Below are positions 18,500 through 27,447 of a DNA stretch of 64,000 bases, piece by piece; within the stretch, counting starts at the first letter, position 1; each line of letters starts with the position of its first letter. Below the pieces are notes generated by a model. It was not told where the DNA came from, did no database searches, and worked only from the letters and a program-made list of their open reading frames with translations. Origin of the DNA: Novosphingobium sp. PhB57 (lineage in GTDB: Bacteria; Pseudomonadota; Alphaproteobacteria; Sphingomonadales; Sphingomonadaceae). The position numbers were made by a program, and so were the translations under genes. The stretch spans positions 30,154 to 94,153 of the forward strand of contig NZ_SMBO01000011.1 in assembly GCF_004342985.1 (NCBI RefSeq). Reading direction: 5' to 3'.

Positions 18500-19587
18500 G
18501 CTCCGGGCTTCGATATGTCGATGCTGGTTTCCACCGACATGCCGGGGCGCAGCGCCGCGGCGGCGCGTTGTCCGGGATCGATGCGGATACGCAGCGGCAT
18601 CCGCTGGACGATCTTGGTGAAATTGCCGGTCGCGTTGTCGGGCGGGAGCAGCGCGAACTGGGCACCGGATGCCGGGGCCAGGCTCTCGACATGCCCGCGC
18701 AGGTCTTGGCCCCCGAAGGCATCGACTGCGATCCTAACGCTTTGTCCCGGACGGATGTGCCGGGTCTGCGTTTCCTTATAGTTGGCGATCACATAAGTGT
18801 TGGCGGGGACCAGCGCCATCAGGGGGGCTCCGGCCTCGACATAGTGGCCGGCGCGAACGCTGCGCTGGCCGATCCGCCCGGACGCAGGCGCCCGGATGAC
18901 CGTGCGCGAAAGATCGAGGCGGGCGGCCGCCAATACGGCTCGGGCGCGGCGCAAGCCGCCTTGGGCCTTGGCCAGATCCGCCACGGCACCGGCCCTTTCG
19001 GTGGAAAGAACCGGCAGCTGCGCGCGGGCAACGGCCAGACCTTCGCGGCTGCCGCCCAGTTCCGCACTGGCACGGCGCGCGGCCGCTTGCGCCGACTGCA
19101 GGATCTGCTCGCTCGTCACCTGCTGGCGGGACTGCAGCACCTGCCGCCGATACTCCTGGCTCGCGAGCGTGCTACCGGACTGGCGGGCGGACAGCTCCGC
19201 AGCAGCCTGCGCAATCACACCCTGCTGCTGGGCCGCGCGCGCATCCAGATTGGCGATGCGGGCCTGTTGCGCGGCGACTTCAGCCTCTGCCGATTGCATC
19301 GCGCCTTCGGCCTGCTCAACCCTCTGCCGGAAATCGCTCTCGTCGATGCGCGCCAGAACGGTTCCCGCGCGGACCCATTGGTCGTCGGTAACGGTCACGG
19401 CGGTTATGGTTCCCGCGACGCGCGGCGCGATCGTCACTACATCGGCCCGCACGTAGGCATTGTCGGTGATGACGAGAAACCGGCCTGTCGTCCACCAGTG
19501 CAGGGTATAGGCTCCGCCCGCAAACAGGGTCAGGGCACTGCCGCAGATCGTCAACTGGCGGCGGGTGGGGCGAAGCATTCGGTTCAT
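18496..19587 (-). CDS. EmrA/HlyD-family membrane fusion protein
   Basis: The 363-residue periplasmic adaptor begins with a short cytosolic tail and one membrane helix (ICGSALTLFAGGAYTLHWW). It continues with the biotinyl-lipoyl half-motif TDNAYVRADVVTIAPRVAG, a long Ala/Gln-rich coiled coil (about residues 95-215), then TVIRAPASGRIGQRSVRAG and a beta-barrel domain. These are the parts of EmrA-type adaptors that link a DHA2 pump to an outer-membrane channel. The ATG at 19587 is chosen since it directly precedes the membrane helix. It starts 5 bp after the channel gene. Confidence 0.9.
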   Translation of the reverse strand: MNRMLRPTRRQLTICGSALTLFAGGAYTLHWWTTGRFLVITDNAYVRADVVTIAPRVAGTITAVTVTDDQWVRAGTVLARIDESDFRQRVEQAEGAMQSAEAEVAAQQARIANLDARAAQQQGVIAQAAAELSARQSGSTLASQEYRRQVLQSRQQVTSEQILQSAQAAARRASAELGGSREGLAVARAQLPVLSTERAGAVADLAKAQGGLRRARAVLAAARLDLSRTVIRAPASGRIGQRSVRAGHYVEAGAPLMALVPANTYVIANYKETQTRHIRPGQSVRIAVDAFGGQDLRGHVESLAPASGAQFALLPPDNATGNFTKIVQRMPLRIRIDPGQRAAAALRPGMSVETSIDISKPGA

Positions 19588-19592
19588 CCTGC

Positions 19593-21044
19593 TCACTTTG
19601 AAAAGGCCTTCGTCATGGCAACGGGCGGTAGGGTGACAGCGGGTGCATCTTCCCAGCCACCGCCCAGCGCCTGGAAGAAGTGGACTTGCGCAGCGGCAAG
19701 TTCGGCATCGACCCGCGCCAGCGCGCGGCGTGCCGAAATGTCCGCCTGTTCGCTGTCGAGCATGTCCAGCGCGGTCGCGGCCCCGGCGGTGCGGCGCGCA
19801 AGGGTGATGGTTTCGGCGCGTTGGCTCCGTTGCCGGGCGATGCGCCATTGCGCCTGCCGTTCGAGCGCGGCGCCATAATCCTGCGCCGCCTGATCGGCTT
19901 CGCCCAGCGCTGCCAGTATCACCGCGTCGAAGCGGGCGAGCGCGGCCGCCTCTCCTGCACGCGCGCCGGCAATGCGGGCACGCGCGGCACTGACGTTGGG
20001 AAAGCTCCAGCTTAGAAACGGTCCCAGACGCCACACCGCATTCAAGCGCGAACCGAGGCCTGCCACTGACGGCGATGACAGGCCCAGCCCGCCGCCCAGT
20101 TCGATATGCGGATAGAGATCGCCCACGGCGACGCCGATCTGCGCGGTCGCTGCGGCGAGCCTCTGTTCCGCCGCCTTCACGTCCGGACGGCGGCGCAGCA
20201 AGGTTGCGCCGTCGACCGCAGGCAGCTGCGTATCAAGCACCGGGAGGCGGGTGCATGCAGCGGCGGTTGCCGATATATCCGAGGGCGGACGACCGGTCAG
20301 GATCGCCAGTTCAGTCAGCGCCTCATGCCGGGCGGCTTCGAGCGCGGGAATCTCCGCTGCAACCTCGGCGACCGCTGCTTCGGTATGCAGTAGGTCGACG
20401 GGCAAGGCAGCGCCTGCAACATCGAGTTGCCTGGTAAGATCGCGGCGGCGCTCCGCCAGTACCTCGGCTTCCCGCGCGAGGGCCACCTGATCGGCCATGC
20501 CGCATGCGCGCAGCCAGGCATCGGTCACGCGGCCGGCGATCAACACGCGAACGCCGTCCGCATCGGCGGCGGTGGCCGCGACTTGCGCCCGGGAGGCCCT
20601 GACGTCGGACCTGAGACGCCCGAACAGGTCGAGTTCCCAGGACAGGTCGGCTCCCGCGTCGAAACGGGTGCCGGTACGGACAGGTTCGCCGTCTTGGGCC
20701 GCAGCGGCGATCTGATCCTGCAAGGTGCTGCCATATCCGGCACCGGCGGACAGACCGGTTGCGGGGCCGCGCCGTGCTTGTGCCTCGCCCAGTTCCGCGC
20801 GGGCTTTCAGCAGGTTGGCGGCGGCGACCCGCAGGTCGCGATTGTTCGCCAGCGCCTCTTCCACCAGCGCATCCAGCGCCGGTTCGCGGTAAAGCCGCCA
20901 CCATTGCACTGGCGGCGCCTCGGCGCTGCCATCCGTAGATGCGGCGATGGTCGAATGCGGAGGCGCGGACGGCACGGCGGCGCAGCCGGTCAGCAGCGAT
21001 GGGACGAGGATCACGGCGCCAAGGACGCGGATGGTATGGGACAT
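19593..21044 (-). CDS. NodT/RND-type outer-membrane efflux lipoprotein
   Basis: The 483-residue protein has a lipoprotein signal peptide ending in LLTGC, followed by two repeats of the TolC-like outer-membrane-efflux domain. Recognisable stretches are WWRLYREPALDALVEEAL, NNRDLRVAAANLLKARAELG, SWELDLFGRLRSDVRA and LLRRRPDVKAAEQRLAAATA. It would form the trimeric outer-membrane tunnel of the exporter. It is the first gene of the operon, divergent from an AraC regulator 84 bp away. Confidence 0.9.
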   Translation of the reverse strand: MSHTIRVLGAVILVPSLLTGCAAVPSAPPHSTIAASTDGSAEAPPVQWWRLYREPALDALVEEALANNRDLRVAAANLLKARAELGEAQARRGPATGLSAGAGYGSTLQDQIAAAAQDGEPVRTGTRFDAGADLSWELDLFGRLRSDVRASRAQVAATAADADGVRVLIAGRVTDAWLRACGMADQVALAREAEVLAERRRDLTRQLDVAGAALPVDLLHTEAAVAEVAAEIPALEAARHEALTELAILTGRPPSDISATAAACTRLPVLDTQLPAVDGATLLRRRPDVKAAEQRLAAATAQIGVAVGDLYPHIELGGGLGLSSPSVAGLGSRLNAVWRLGPFLSWSFPNVSAARARIAGARAGEAAALARFDAVILAALGEADQAAQDYGAALERQAQWRIARQRSQRAETITLARRTAGAATALDMLDSEQADISARRALARVDAELAAAQVHFFQALGGGWEDAPAVTLPPVAMTKAFSK

Positions 21045-21089
21045 GGGCTCTGCTCGGTGGACACTGCCCGCCTGCTAGAACGCTTCCGG

Positions 21090-21115
21090 TTGTCATTCTC
21101 TCGGGAAAATGACAA
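21090..21115. promoter_or_regulatory. Dyad operator between efflux operon and AraC gene
   Basis: TTGTCATT and AATGACAA form a perfect 8-bp inverted repeat around a 10-nt spacer, centred in the 84-bp gap between the divergent starts. It is well placed to control both directions, most simply as a binding site of the adjacent AraC protein (inference). Confidence 0.6.
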
Positions 21116-21128
21116 TCATCGTTGCGTT

Positions 21129-21905
21129 ATGGACAAATTGCGCACAGTAGAGGATTGCGAAGCGGCGCTTCGCCCGGTTGCGGCATTCGCCAGCGACCAC
21201 CCCGATGGTGAGCACATCGCCCCCCATCGCCATGCTCGGGCACAACTGATCCACACGCTGGGCGGCGTCATGACGGTAACGTCGCCGGAAGGTGGCTGGA
21301 TCGTTCCCCCCGGCCGCGCTGTCTGGATGCCGCCCCAATGCGATCATGCGATCCGGATCGCGGGGGATGTACCCATGCGCACCGTTTTCGTGCGGGAAGA
21401 TGCCAGGCCCAGCCTGCCCCGACAGTGTGAGGTGATGGAGGTGTCTCCGTTCCTGCGCGAGGCCATTGTCGCCGCTACGCGCATCCCGCTCGACTATGCT
21501 GCCGGCGGCCGGGACGAGCGGGTGATGGATCTCATCCTTGATGAGATCGAGGCGGCGCCGCGCCTGCATCTGCACGTTCCGATGCCCCGCGACCCGCGCC
21601 TTGCCCGGCTGTGCCAGAAACTGATCGCCGAGCCTGCCCGCCCGGTGACGCTGGAAGAGCTTGCAAGGGAAATCCACGTCAGCAGCCGCACTTTGGCGCG
21701 TATGTTCCACCGCGAACTGGGGCTGAGTTTCGGCGACTGGCTGCGGCGAATGCGGCTCCTGCTCAGCCTGCCACGGCTGGCGGCGGGTGCCTCCGTCCTC
21801 AGTGTCGCGCTGGAACATGGATATGACAGCCCCAGCGCGTTCGCCGCCATGTTTCGGCGAACGATGGGCGTTTCGCCCAAAGCATACCTAGAAGGGCGAC
21901 TGTGA
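21129..21905 (+). CDS. AraC-family regulator with N-terminal cupin
   Basis: The 258-residue protein has an N-terminal cupin part (about residues 25-95) with IAPHRHARAQLIHTLGGVMT and WIVPPGRAVWMPP. The C-terminal AraC double HTH spans about 160-256 (VTLEELAREIHVSSRTLARM, VALEHGYDSPSAFAAMFRRT). This is the layout of small-ligand-sensing repressors or activators often found next to efflux pumps. It is divergent from the tripartite exporter and is probably its regulator. Confidence 0.88.
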   Translation: MDKLRTVEDCEAALRPVAAFASDHPDGEHIAPHRHARAQLIHTLGGVMTVTSPEGGWIVPPGRAVWMPPQCDHAIRIAGDVPMRTVFVREDARPSLPRQCEVMEVSPFLREAIVAATRIPLDYAAGGRDERVMDLILDEIEAAPRLHLHVPMPRDPRLARLCQKLIAEPARPVTLEELAREIHVSSRTLARMFHRELGLSFGDWLRRMRLLLSLPRLAAGASVLSVALEHGYDSPSAFAAMFRRTMGVSPKAYLEGRL

Positions 21906-22303
21906 GGATTTCGGACCAATCTCGTGTCGAAGCAGCGACGACAACTTTTGGTTGAGGCCGTCGTTCACGGATCGCGTGGCAAAAGGCAGGACAGTCCTAC
22001 GACACGGCGGTCGGGGCAGCGAACGACCCTTGTCGGTCAGTCAGCGGATCACTCCGGCCTCCCGAAAGCGGACATAGATCAACGGAATATCTGATGTCCG
22101 GGCCCGGACGGATAGCTGCCCGGCAGTATTCAGATCGCAGACCGGCCGAAACAGACCGTTGAACCGGAGAAATTTTCGGTGTGCGCAAAGCGTTTCAAAC
22201 CAAGGCTACACAGATAGATCACCGCACTCGCCCGCAGCATCGGCCTTTATTTTTTTTCAGACTAGCGATAACGTCGTCGGAATGGTTTGGAGGGCCCGCG
22301 CCG
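21906..22303. other. Upstream region of the defence operon with a 14-bp palindrome
   Basis: No gene is supported here. A perfect palindrome, GTCCGGGCCCGGAC, lies at 22096-22109, about 200 bp before the first defence gene. GGAGGG at 22289-22294 is the ribosome site of that gene. The region is the junction between the efflux locus and the defence island; no attachment-site repeat was found. Confidence 0.4.
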
Positions 22304-23197
22304 GTGATCGACTTGCACGAACGATTATCGGAGTTTTCCTACGGCTATGGCGTTACGCGCGAGGCGGAATTGCTGCTGGCGCAATGCGGTATCCAGACCG
22401 TGCCCTTCCTCCCCAGCCTTATCCAAGAGAAATCCCTGGGGTTCGACGTCGCGTTTAATCGCCCCGGCACTGCGCTGATGCTGCAGTTCAAGCTCGGACA
22501 GTCCCTCACTCGCTTCCATCGTCCAGACAAGAGCGTACCGCCGCCTCCCTTGGTGCGGCCATTCTGGCGCTTCGCTGTTGATACGGCGGAGCCCGATGGA
22601 CAGTTCGAAACGCTGTTGAAGGCCGAGCAAGATGGCGCTGAAGTCTATTACGCTGCGCCGCGCTTCAGCGACTGGCCTCAATATGCCTATTTTTTCGAAC
22701 AGAGCCAGGTCCTCGATAATTCCGTCCTCGTGCGTCCCTCCGCCATTCGACAGGGACTGGATGATCAGGGCGCGATCGACGGAGCCCATCGGATCGTCTA
22801 TGACCGTTTCACGGTGCACGTCTGCTCGACACCCCGACGCATTCCGGAGGCGGATGGTGAGGAGGCAATGACGAAGCTGGCTGGCCGTATTCGAGAAAAG
22901 AAGCAGCCATTGGGTGTCGCTCTCGAGCGAATCTATACGGGATTTGAGGATCGCGCATCAATTCGCAGGCACGACCATGTTCTCGATGAAGCGAAGTTCG
23001 TAGAAGACGGGGATGGCTTGGGAGGACGAACCGCCGGCGACGTTGCCCGCTTCCAACGGAGCGATCGGCTGGCAAGATTGAGAGAGCGCGCACAATCGCC
23101 GGACGACGCGCTGGCGGCCGCGATCGGCATCGAGCTCTGGACGCTAGGCATTCAGCTCGTCATCGCGGTGGATGAGCCGGCAGCCATTAAAATTTGA
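22304..23197 (+). CDS. PD-(D/E)xK-like predicted nuclease, first gene of the SIR2-SMC operon
   Basis: I take the GTG at 22304 as start because GGAGGG lies 9 nt upstream; the longer in-frame reading from 22181 has no such site and is low in protein character. The 297-residue product shows the pattern of a restriction-like fold near its N-terminus: an acidic helix with E20 and E22 (VTREAELLL), D48 in LGFDVAF, and Q61-x-K63 in LMLQFKLG. A later part reads GAEVYYAAPRFSDWPQYAYF, a style seen in defence nucleases. No exact family is recognised. It lies 24 bp before the SIR2 gene on the same strand, so co-expression is likely. Nuclease activity is inference from the residue pattern. Confidence 0.6.
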   Translation: MIDLHERLSEFSYGYGVTREAELLLAQCGIQTVPFLPSLIQEKSLGFDVAFNRPGTALMLQFKLGQSLTRFHRPDKSVPPPPLVRPFWRFAVDTAEPDGQFETLLKAEQDGAEVYYAAPRFSDWPQYAYFFEQSQVLDNSVLVRPSAIRQGLDDQGAIDGAHRIVYDRFTVHVCSTPRRIPEADGEEAMTKLAGRIREKKQPLGVALERIYTGFEDRASIRRHDHVLDEAKFVEDGDGLGGRTAGDVARFQRSDRLARLRERAQSPDDALAAAIGIELWTLGIQLVIAVDEPAAIKI

Positions 23198-23221
23198 GGC
23201 TGTCCATTTCAGCGCACCTCG

Positions 23222-24688
23222 ATGGCCAATCCAAAGCCTTCGACTTTGAACGCCATTCGGCTATGTCACGATGCTCGAGATTATCAGGGGCGGGACTTGA
23301 CGATCATTCCACCAGATTTACTGCAAGCGCTCGCTGCAAATGGTGGTGGCCAAGTCGCGTTGGTTATCGGGGCCGGTTGCTCTATCGAGCAGCCCACCGC
23401 CATCCCGCTAGCGGGCGATCTTGCCGAAACGGGCGAGCGTACCCTTGTTCTCGACGGTTTATTACAGCCTCACCAATGCCCGAATCCTCGAGACCTCGCT
23501 GAATTGGCAACGCTGGTCTTCGAGCTCACCGGCGAACAGGCTGCCCTCGTTCGATGCTTTCCGATCGAGCAAATGCGTCTGGCGAAGCCCAACCTCGGAT
23601 ACAAGTTGCTGGTCGCTCTTATGGCGGAAGGCGCGATCACCCACGTTCTCTCGCTCAACTTCGACAAAGCCGTACAAAATGCGGCGGCGGAACTGGGTGT
23701 TCAAATCGCCGTGGTCACAGAACCAGGGGACGGGGTTCCAATGCGCGCAGCATTGGTGCAGCTGCACGGTAACGCGGATAGTGTTCCCGAAGCGATGATA
23801 TTGCGTACCGAAGTTCTCAATGAGGGCTGGATCGGACAATGGCATCAGCTCGTCGCCCAGCAAATCCTGGCAACCCCTGCCATTCTGTTCGCTGGCCTTG
23901 GCTCGGCCGCTCCCGTCCTGTCGACGACGATCGATATGATTCAGAACGCTCTCGCCGGTGGCAAGCAGCTTTACCAAGCCGACGCCGCGCCCTTCGATAC
24001 CAATGTGTTCGCCCAGCAGCTTAGCATCCCTGCAGATCGCTATATTCACGGGACGTGGGGCGTCGTTGTCTCAAAGCTAGCGGAGCGGATCGCTGCGGCA
24101 CAGGTCGATGCGTTGCGAGCCAATGGCGCAGCCCTCCTCGCGGAGAACGGCGTTGAGGCCGCCGACCGTGACAAGTTCGTCGCGCTTACGGAACGGCTGC
24201 GCAATCAGGCGTTGCTAGTGCTGGGAAAATTCCGCGCCCACGCAGTGCTGGATCGCGCCGCGCTCTACCGGCCTCATTCCCTGCACACGGATGAACTCCT
24301 GGCCGAACCCTTGCTGAGGCTCGCGCAACTGTCGGAGCATTTCGGATGGACCGCCCTCCCTGCGCCCGGTGGAACATGGACTCTCAACGCCGATGGGCGC
24401 GTCATAGGCCACTTGGTGCTCGCATCAGGCGGCGGCGTGCGACGCCTATCGGCGCTTGAACCTAGTGCGAGGGCGGTCTGCGAACGGATCAATGAGAACG
24501 CCGTGATCCCTGCCGATTTCGTGCTGGTCGGCGCGCCTGCAGCAGAAGCTCCGCCCCTTGCCCATGTTGATCTGATTGCCGACGAGGATCCGGCCGATAT
24601 TATTGGCGGACCAAGTGAGGCACTGATCATCTCTGCAAATGATCCCGATTATCTGGATCGAATAGGACGTCTGCTCCATGCCGCCTAA
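23222..24688 (+). CDS. SIR2-domain protein, predicted NAD-consuming effector (LmuA-like position)
   Basis: The 488-residue protein contains a SIR2 domain in about residues 40-270. LVIGAGCS (47-54) is the nucleotide-binding glycine turn, SLNFD (144-148) supplies the catalytic Asn and Asp, LHGNAD (181-186) carries the catalytic His, and FAGLGSAAP follows as the second glycine stretch. The C-terminal 210 residues are not recognised and may be the interface to its partner. Bacterial defence SIR2 proteins deplete NAD+ after phage sensing. It precedes a small gene and an SMC-like ATPase in the order effector, middle, SMC known from Lamassu systems. Its 3' end overlaps the next gene by 11 bp. Confidence 0.85.
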   Translation: MANPKPSTLNAIRLCHDARDYQGRDLTIIPPDLLQALAANGGGQVALVIGAGCSIEQPTAIPLAGDLAETGERTLVLDGLLQPHQCPNPRDLAELATLVFELTGEQAALVRCFPIEQMRLAKPNLGYKLLVALMAEGAITHVLSLNFDKAVQNAAAELGVQIAVVTEPGDGVPMRAALVQLHGNADSVPEAMILRTEVLNEGWIGQWHQLVAQQILATPAILFAGLGSAAPVLSTTIDMIQNALAGGKQLYQADAAPFDTNVFAQQLSIPADRYIHGTWGVVVSKLAERIAAAQVDALRANGAALLAENGVEAADRDKFVALTERLRNQALLVLGKFRAHAVLDRAALYRPHSLHTDELLAEPLLRLAQLSEHFGWTALPAPGGTWTLNADGRVIGHLVLASGGGVRRLSALEPSARAVCERINENAVIPADFVLVGAPAAEAPPLAHVDLIADEDPADIIGGPSEALIISANDPDYLDRIGRLLHAA

Positions 24689-25271
24689 ACGAGGTGCCCT
24701 CGACACATCGACGATGCTCGCGCTCGCGAGCGAGATATTGTCGCGCAGCGGGTATCGAGTTGCTCGCGATTTCACCGAGATGACGCGCCTGGGTGAAGGC
24801 AGCCTCGTCGCCGAGGACGCGTTCAGCGTCGTATCGCTGGTGGCGTTCGAGACTTGGCAGCAACTCGAAACCGAGTGGCTCGAAGCCCAGGCCGATCTGG
24901 TGGACCTCCTGTCTCGTCGTCTGGCACGCGCTGCCCCAAAAGCGTGGGACGGCTATTTGGTGCTGTTGAGTGTCAGTGATCCGATCGATCCGCTTGCAGC
25001 GGTGAGGATCGAACGGGACACCACACGCCTACGCAAGATTATCGCTACTGGAAGCATACTGCAGACGGCCGGAGACGTCGAACGTGTCCTGGACCTGTTG
25101 CTACCGCTAAAGCTTCCGGACACGCTTTCCGCGGTTGAGGACGTGCTTGATACGCTCCCGGATCTTATGAAGGGATCGATCGACCCATCAGATCTTCAAA
25201 CGGTGGTTGACGCGTTCCGGACGATGGAGCCCCCGCTCGAGCGGCTTCATGCGCGCAGAGCAATCCCATGA
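24678..25271 (+). CDS. Small middle component, LmuC/ABC-3C MC-like (tentative)
   Basis: The 197-residue protein overlaps the SIR2 gene by 11 bp and the SMC gene by 4 bp (ATGA), so the three are translationally coupled. It shows GYLVLLSVSDPID and RIERDTTRLRKIIATG, a pattern like that of the small middle proteins of ABC-three-component and Lamassu systems, where they bridge the ATPase and effector. The remainder is helical. I do not identify a catalytic motif. The assignment depends largely on size and position. Confidence 0.6.
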   Translation: MPPKRGALDTSTMLALASEILSRSGYRVARDFTEMTRLGEGSLVAEDAFSVVSLVAFETWQQLETEWLEAQADLVDLLSRRLARAAPKAWDGYLVLLSVSDPIDPLAAVRIERDTTRLRKIIATGSILQTAGDVERVLDLLLPLKLPDTLSAVEDVLDTLPDLMKGSIDPSDLQTVVDAFRTMEPPLERLHARRAIP

Positions 25272-27409
25272 GGCTTAAATCCATCGCCATTGAAGGCTTC
25301 AGGGCATTCGGGCGACAAGCTACTTTCGATCTCGACGCCGATGTCATCCTTCTTCACGGCCCAAACGGCGTCGGAAAGACATCACTGCTGGACGCGATCC
25401 TCTGGACGCTCGCGGGCGAAATTGCCCGCTTCGAGGATCTTGGCTCCCCCATCTCCCTCTATGCGCGCGAGGGGCAGGCCCGGTGTGAACTGGTGCTGTC
25501 GCACGACAGCCAAGATCTAACGATCACGCGATCCGCTGCGGGCGATGAAACAACCGTGCGGGTCACAACCCACGAAGAGGTTCTGGATGGCGCGAGCGCG
25601 GAACAGGCCCTTGCACATCTTTTGCTCCCTCATCTCAAGGATCGAGCCGGAGCTCGCGAGGCCCTCGGGAAAGTCCTGACTCGCGCCGTGTATTTGCAGC
25701 AAGATCTTGTGCGGCAATTTATCGAGGAAGACTCCGCTGTCGATCGTTTCAGGCTTGTCAGCGAAGTGATTGGCGCCGGCGCCGTGATCGAGCTTCAGGC
25801 AGCATTGGAAAGAAGCCGCCGGGCTTGGGCGCAAAGCACGAACAGCTTCCGGAAAGATGAGATCGAACCTGCCCAAGCTCGTCTCGCGCAACTTCAGGAT
25901 CATTTGTCGCGCCTATCCGACGGCGTGATCGTCGAGAGTGCCGATGCGCGCGGCGCAGCGGTTGCTATCTTCGATAGGGCGATTGCCATAGTCGGACAGT
26001 CTCGCCTTGGCCAGGACGAGCCTCCCCTCACCCCAGCCCGCCTCGACCGGTTTCTGAAGGCATTGCGGTCCGAACGGGAGCGCCTTTCGCGGGAGGCCAC
26101 CATGACAATGGGGCTGCTCGAACAGATCACCGATATCGCCGAGCCGACATCCCCCTTGGACGATGAAGCGCGCACATTGACCGGGATGGAAGAGAACCTT
26201 CTGCGTCGGATGGAAACAGCAGATTCCAGGATCGCCGAGGAAATAGCCAAGCTCTCGCAGCAACGGGCGCTTGCGGTCGCGGCGGCCGATAGTGCAGATC
26301 GTGCGGCGACACTTGCACGCTTGGCCCTGCAGGATCTCGGGGCGACATGCCCGGTTTGCCAGCAGCAGCACGACATCGAGGCCACCATTCATCATCTGCA
26401 CATGCTGATCGACGCGGCCTCGTCACCGTTCCTCGCACAACCGTCCAGCATCGATCTAAGCGCGCTCAACCAAGCCCGTTCTGACCTGCAGCGAGAGCTC
26501 GAACAAGCGCGCGCCGCCCTTCGAACTATCCAGGATCGTCAGCGCGACCGCGACGCGAGGCGCAAACTGCTTGAAGTTCGTCTGGCCGATCTCGGCCTCG
26601 CCATGGATGACGATGTGAGCGACCGGCTACGGGAGCGCGATGAGCGCGCCCGGGCGTCGTTGGCAGCTCTGGATCATCTGATTGCCGACGCAGAGCAGTT
26701 GTCACTGGCAGTGCTGCGGCTTGGCGAGCAACAGCAGCGCGGCGCCCTCGAGGAGGAGCGTACCCAACTGACCGCAAAATTGCGCGAGGCTGAGCTTCGC
26801 GCGGAGAGTGAAGACGCGACCCATGCGCTGGCAGGCGGGATCATCGAGGGTCTGCGGGGCGCTTCGCTTTCTGTCACCGAGCGCCAGATCCGACAGATCG
26901 CGCCGCTCTTCCAGCGGATATATAGCCGTATCGATCCACACCCAACGTTTCGAGTGACCCAGATCGTTGCAGGGATGGAACGCGGCAAAGGGCGGCTCGA
27001 CGTGGGCGTCTCGGATCCAGACGGAGACGCGAAGCGCCACAATGCGAGCCCCCTGCTCAGCAGCTCGCAGCTCAATTCGTTCGCCGTTTCGCTGTTCTTG
27101 GCCATGAACCTCGCCCTCCCCACTTTAAAGCTGGGCGTCACCATTCTCGACGATCCGCTGCAAAGCCTCGACTCCATCAATCTCCTCGGGCTCGTAGACG
27201 TACTTCGGCGCTTTGGTGCGCACCGTCAGATTATCATTTCGACCCACGAGGAACGTCTATTGGGCTTGCTTCAGCGCAAGCTGCGTCCGGTACGAGAGGG
27301 CGAGCGCCTCGTCACTATCACCTTCGAAAGTTGGTCTCGGGAGGGGCCGGCCTATCGAGTGGCCGGCGTTGATGGCGGGTCGGCCGCCCCCCAGATCATT
27401 GCCGCATGA
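25268..27409 (+). CDS. Rad50/SMC-like ABC ATPase with zinc hook (LmuB-like)
   Basis: The 713-residue protein has every part of a compact SMC ATPase. N-terminal RLKSIAIEGFRAFG leads to Walker A GPNGVGKT (31-38), a Q-loop YLQQD (142-146), coiled-coil arms (about 175-350 and 395-530) on both sides of a CPVC zinc hook (361-364), a degenerate signature LLSSSQLN (596-603), Walker B TILDDPLQSLD (625-635) and an H-loop STH (658-660). The DDPLQSLD form is typical of Lamassu LmuB and ABC-3C ATPases. Such proteins sense DNA ends or replication intermediates and release an effector. It is the last gene of the four-gene operon. Confidence 0.9.
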   Translation: MRLKSIAIEGFRAFGRQATFDLDADVILLHGPNGVGKTSLLDAILWTLAGEIARFEDLGSPISLYAREGQARCELVLSHDSQDLTITRSAAGDETTVRVTTHEEVLDGASAEQALAHLLLPHLKDRAGAREALGKVLTRAVYLQQDLVRQFIEEDSAVDRFRLVSEVIGAGAVIELQAALERSRRAWAQSTNSFRKDEIEPAQARLAQLQDHLSRLSDGVIVESADARGAAVAIFDRAIAIVGQSRLGQDEPPLTPARLDRFLKALRSERERLSREATMTMGLLEQITDIAEPTSPLDDEARTLTGMEENLLRRMETADSRIAEEIAKLSQQRALAVAAADSADRAATLARLALQDLGATCPVCQQQHDIEATIHHLHMLIDAASSPFLAQPSSIDLSALNQARSDLQRELEQARAALRTIQDRQRDRDARRKLLEVRLADLGLAMDDDVSDRLRERDERARASLAALDHLIADAEQLSLAVLRLGEQQQRGALEEERTQLTAKLREAELRAESEDATHALAGGIIEGLRGASLSVTERQIRQIAPLFQRIYSRIDPHPTFRVTQIVAGMERGKGRLDVGVSDPDGDAKRHNASPLLSSSQLNSFAVSLFLAMNLALPTLKLGVTILDDPLQSLDSINLLGLVDVLRRFGAHRQIIISTHEERLLGLLQRKLRPVREGERLVTITFESWSREGPAYRVAGVDGGSAAPQIIAA

Positions 27410-27447
27410 AAGTGGCTGCCCGATGGCTCGCGATGCGGAGCGCGGAG

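Noticed and set aside
17423..18781. Long reading frame opposite the EmrB/EmrA genes
   Set aside because: It mirrors a GC-rich membrane protein gene and reads as a charged, low-complexity shadow.
22181..22303. N-terminal extension of the first defence gene
   Set aside because: The longer start lacks a ribosome site and encodes an unusual Arg/Phe-rich leader, while GGAGGG lies at the right distance from GTG 22304.
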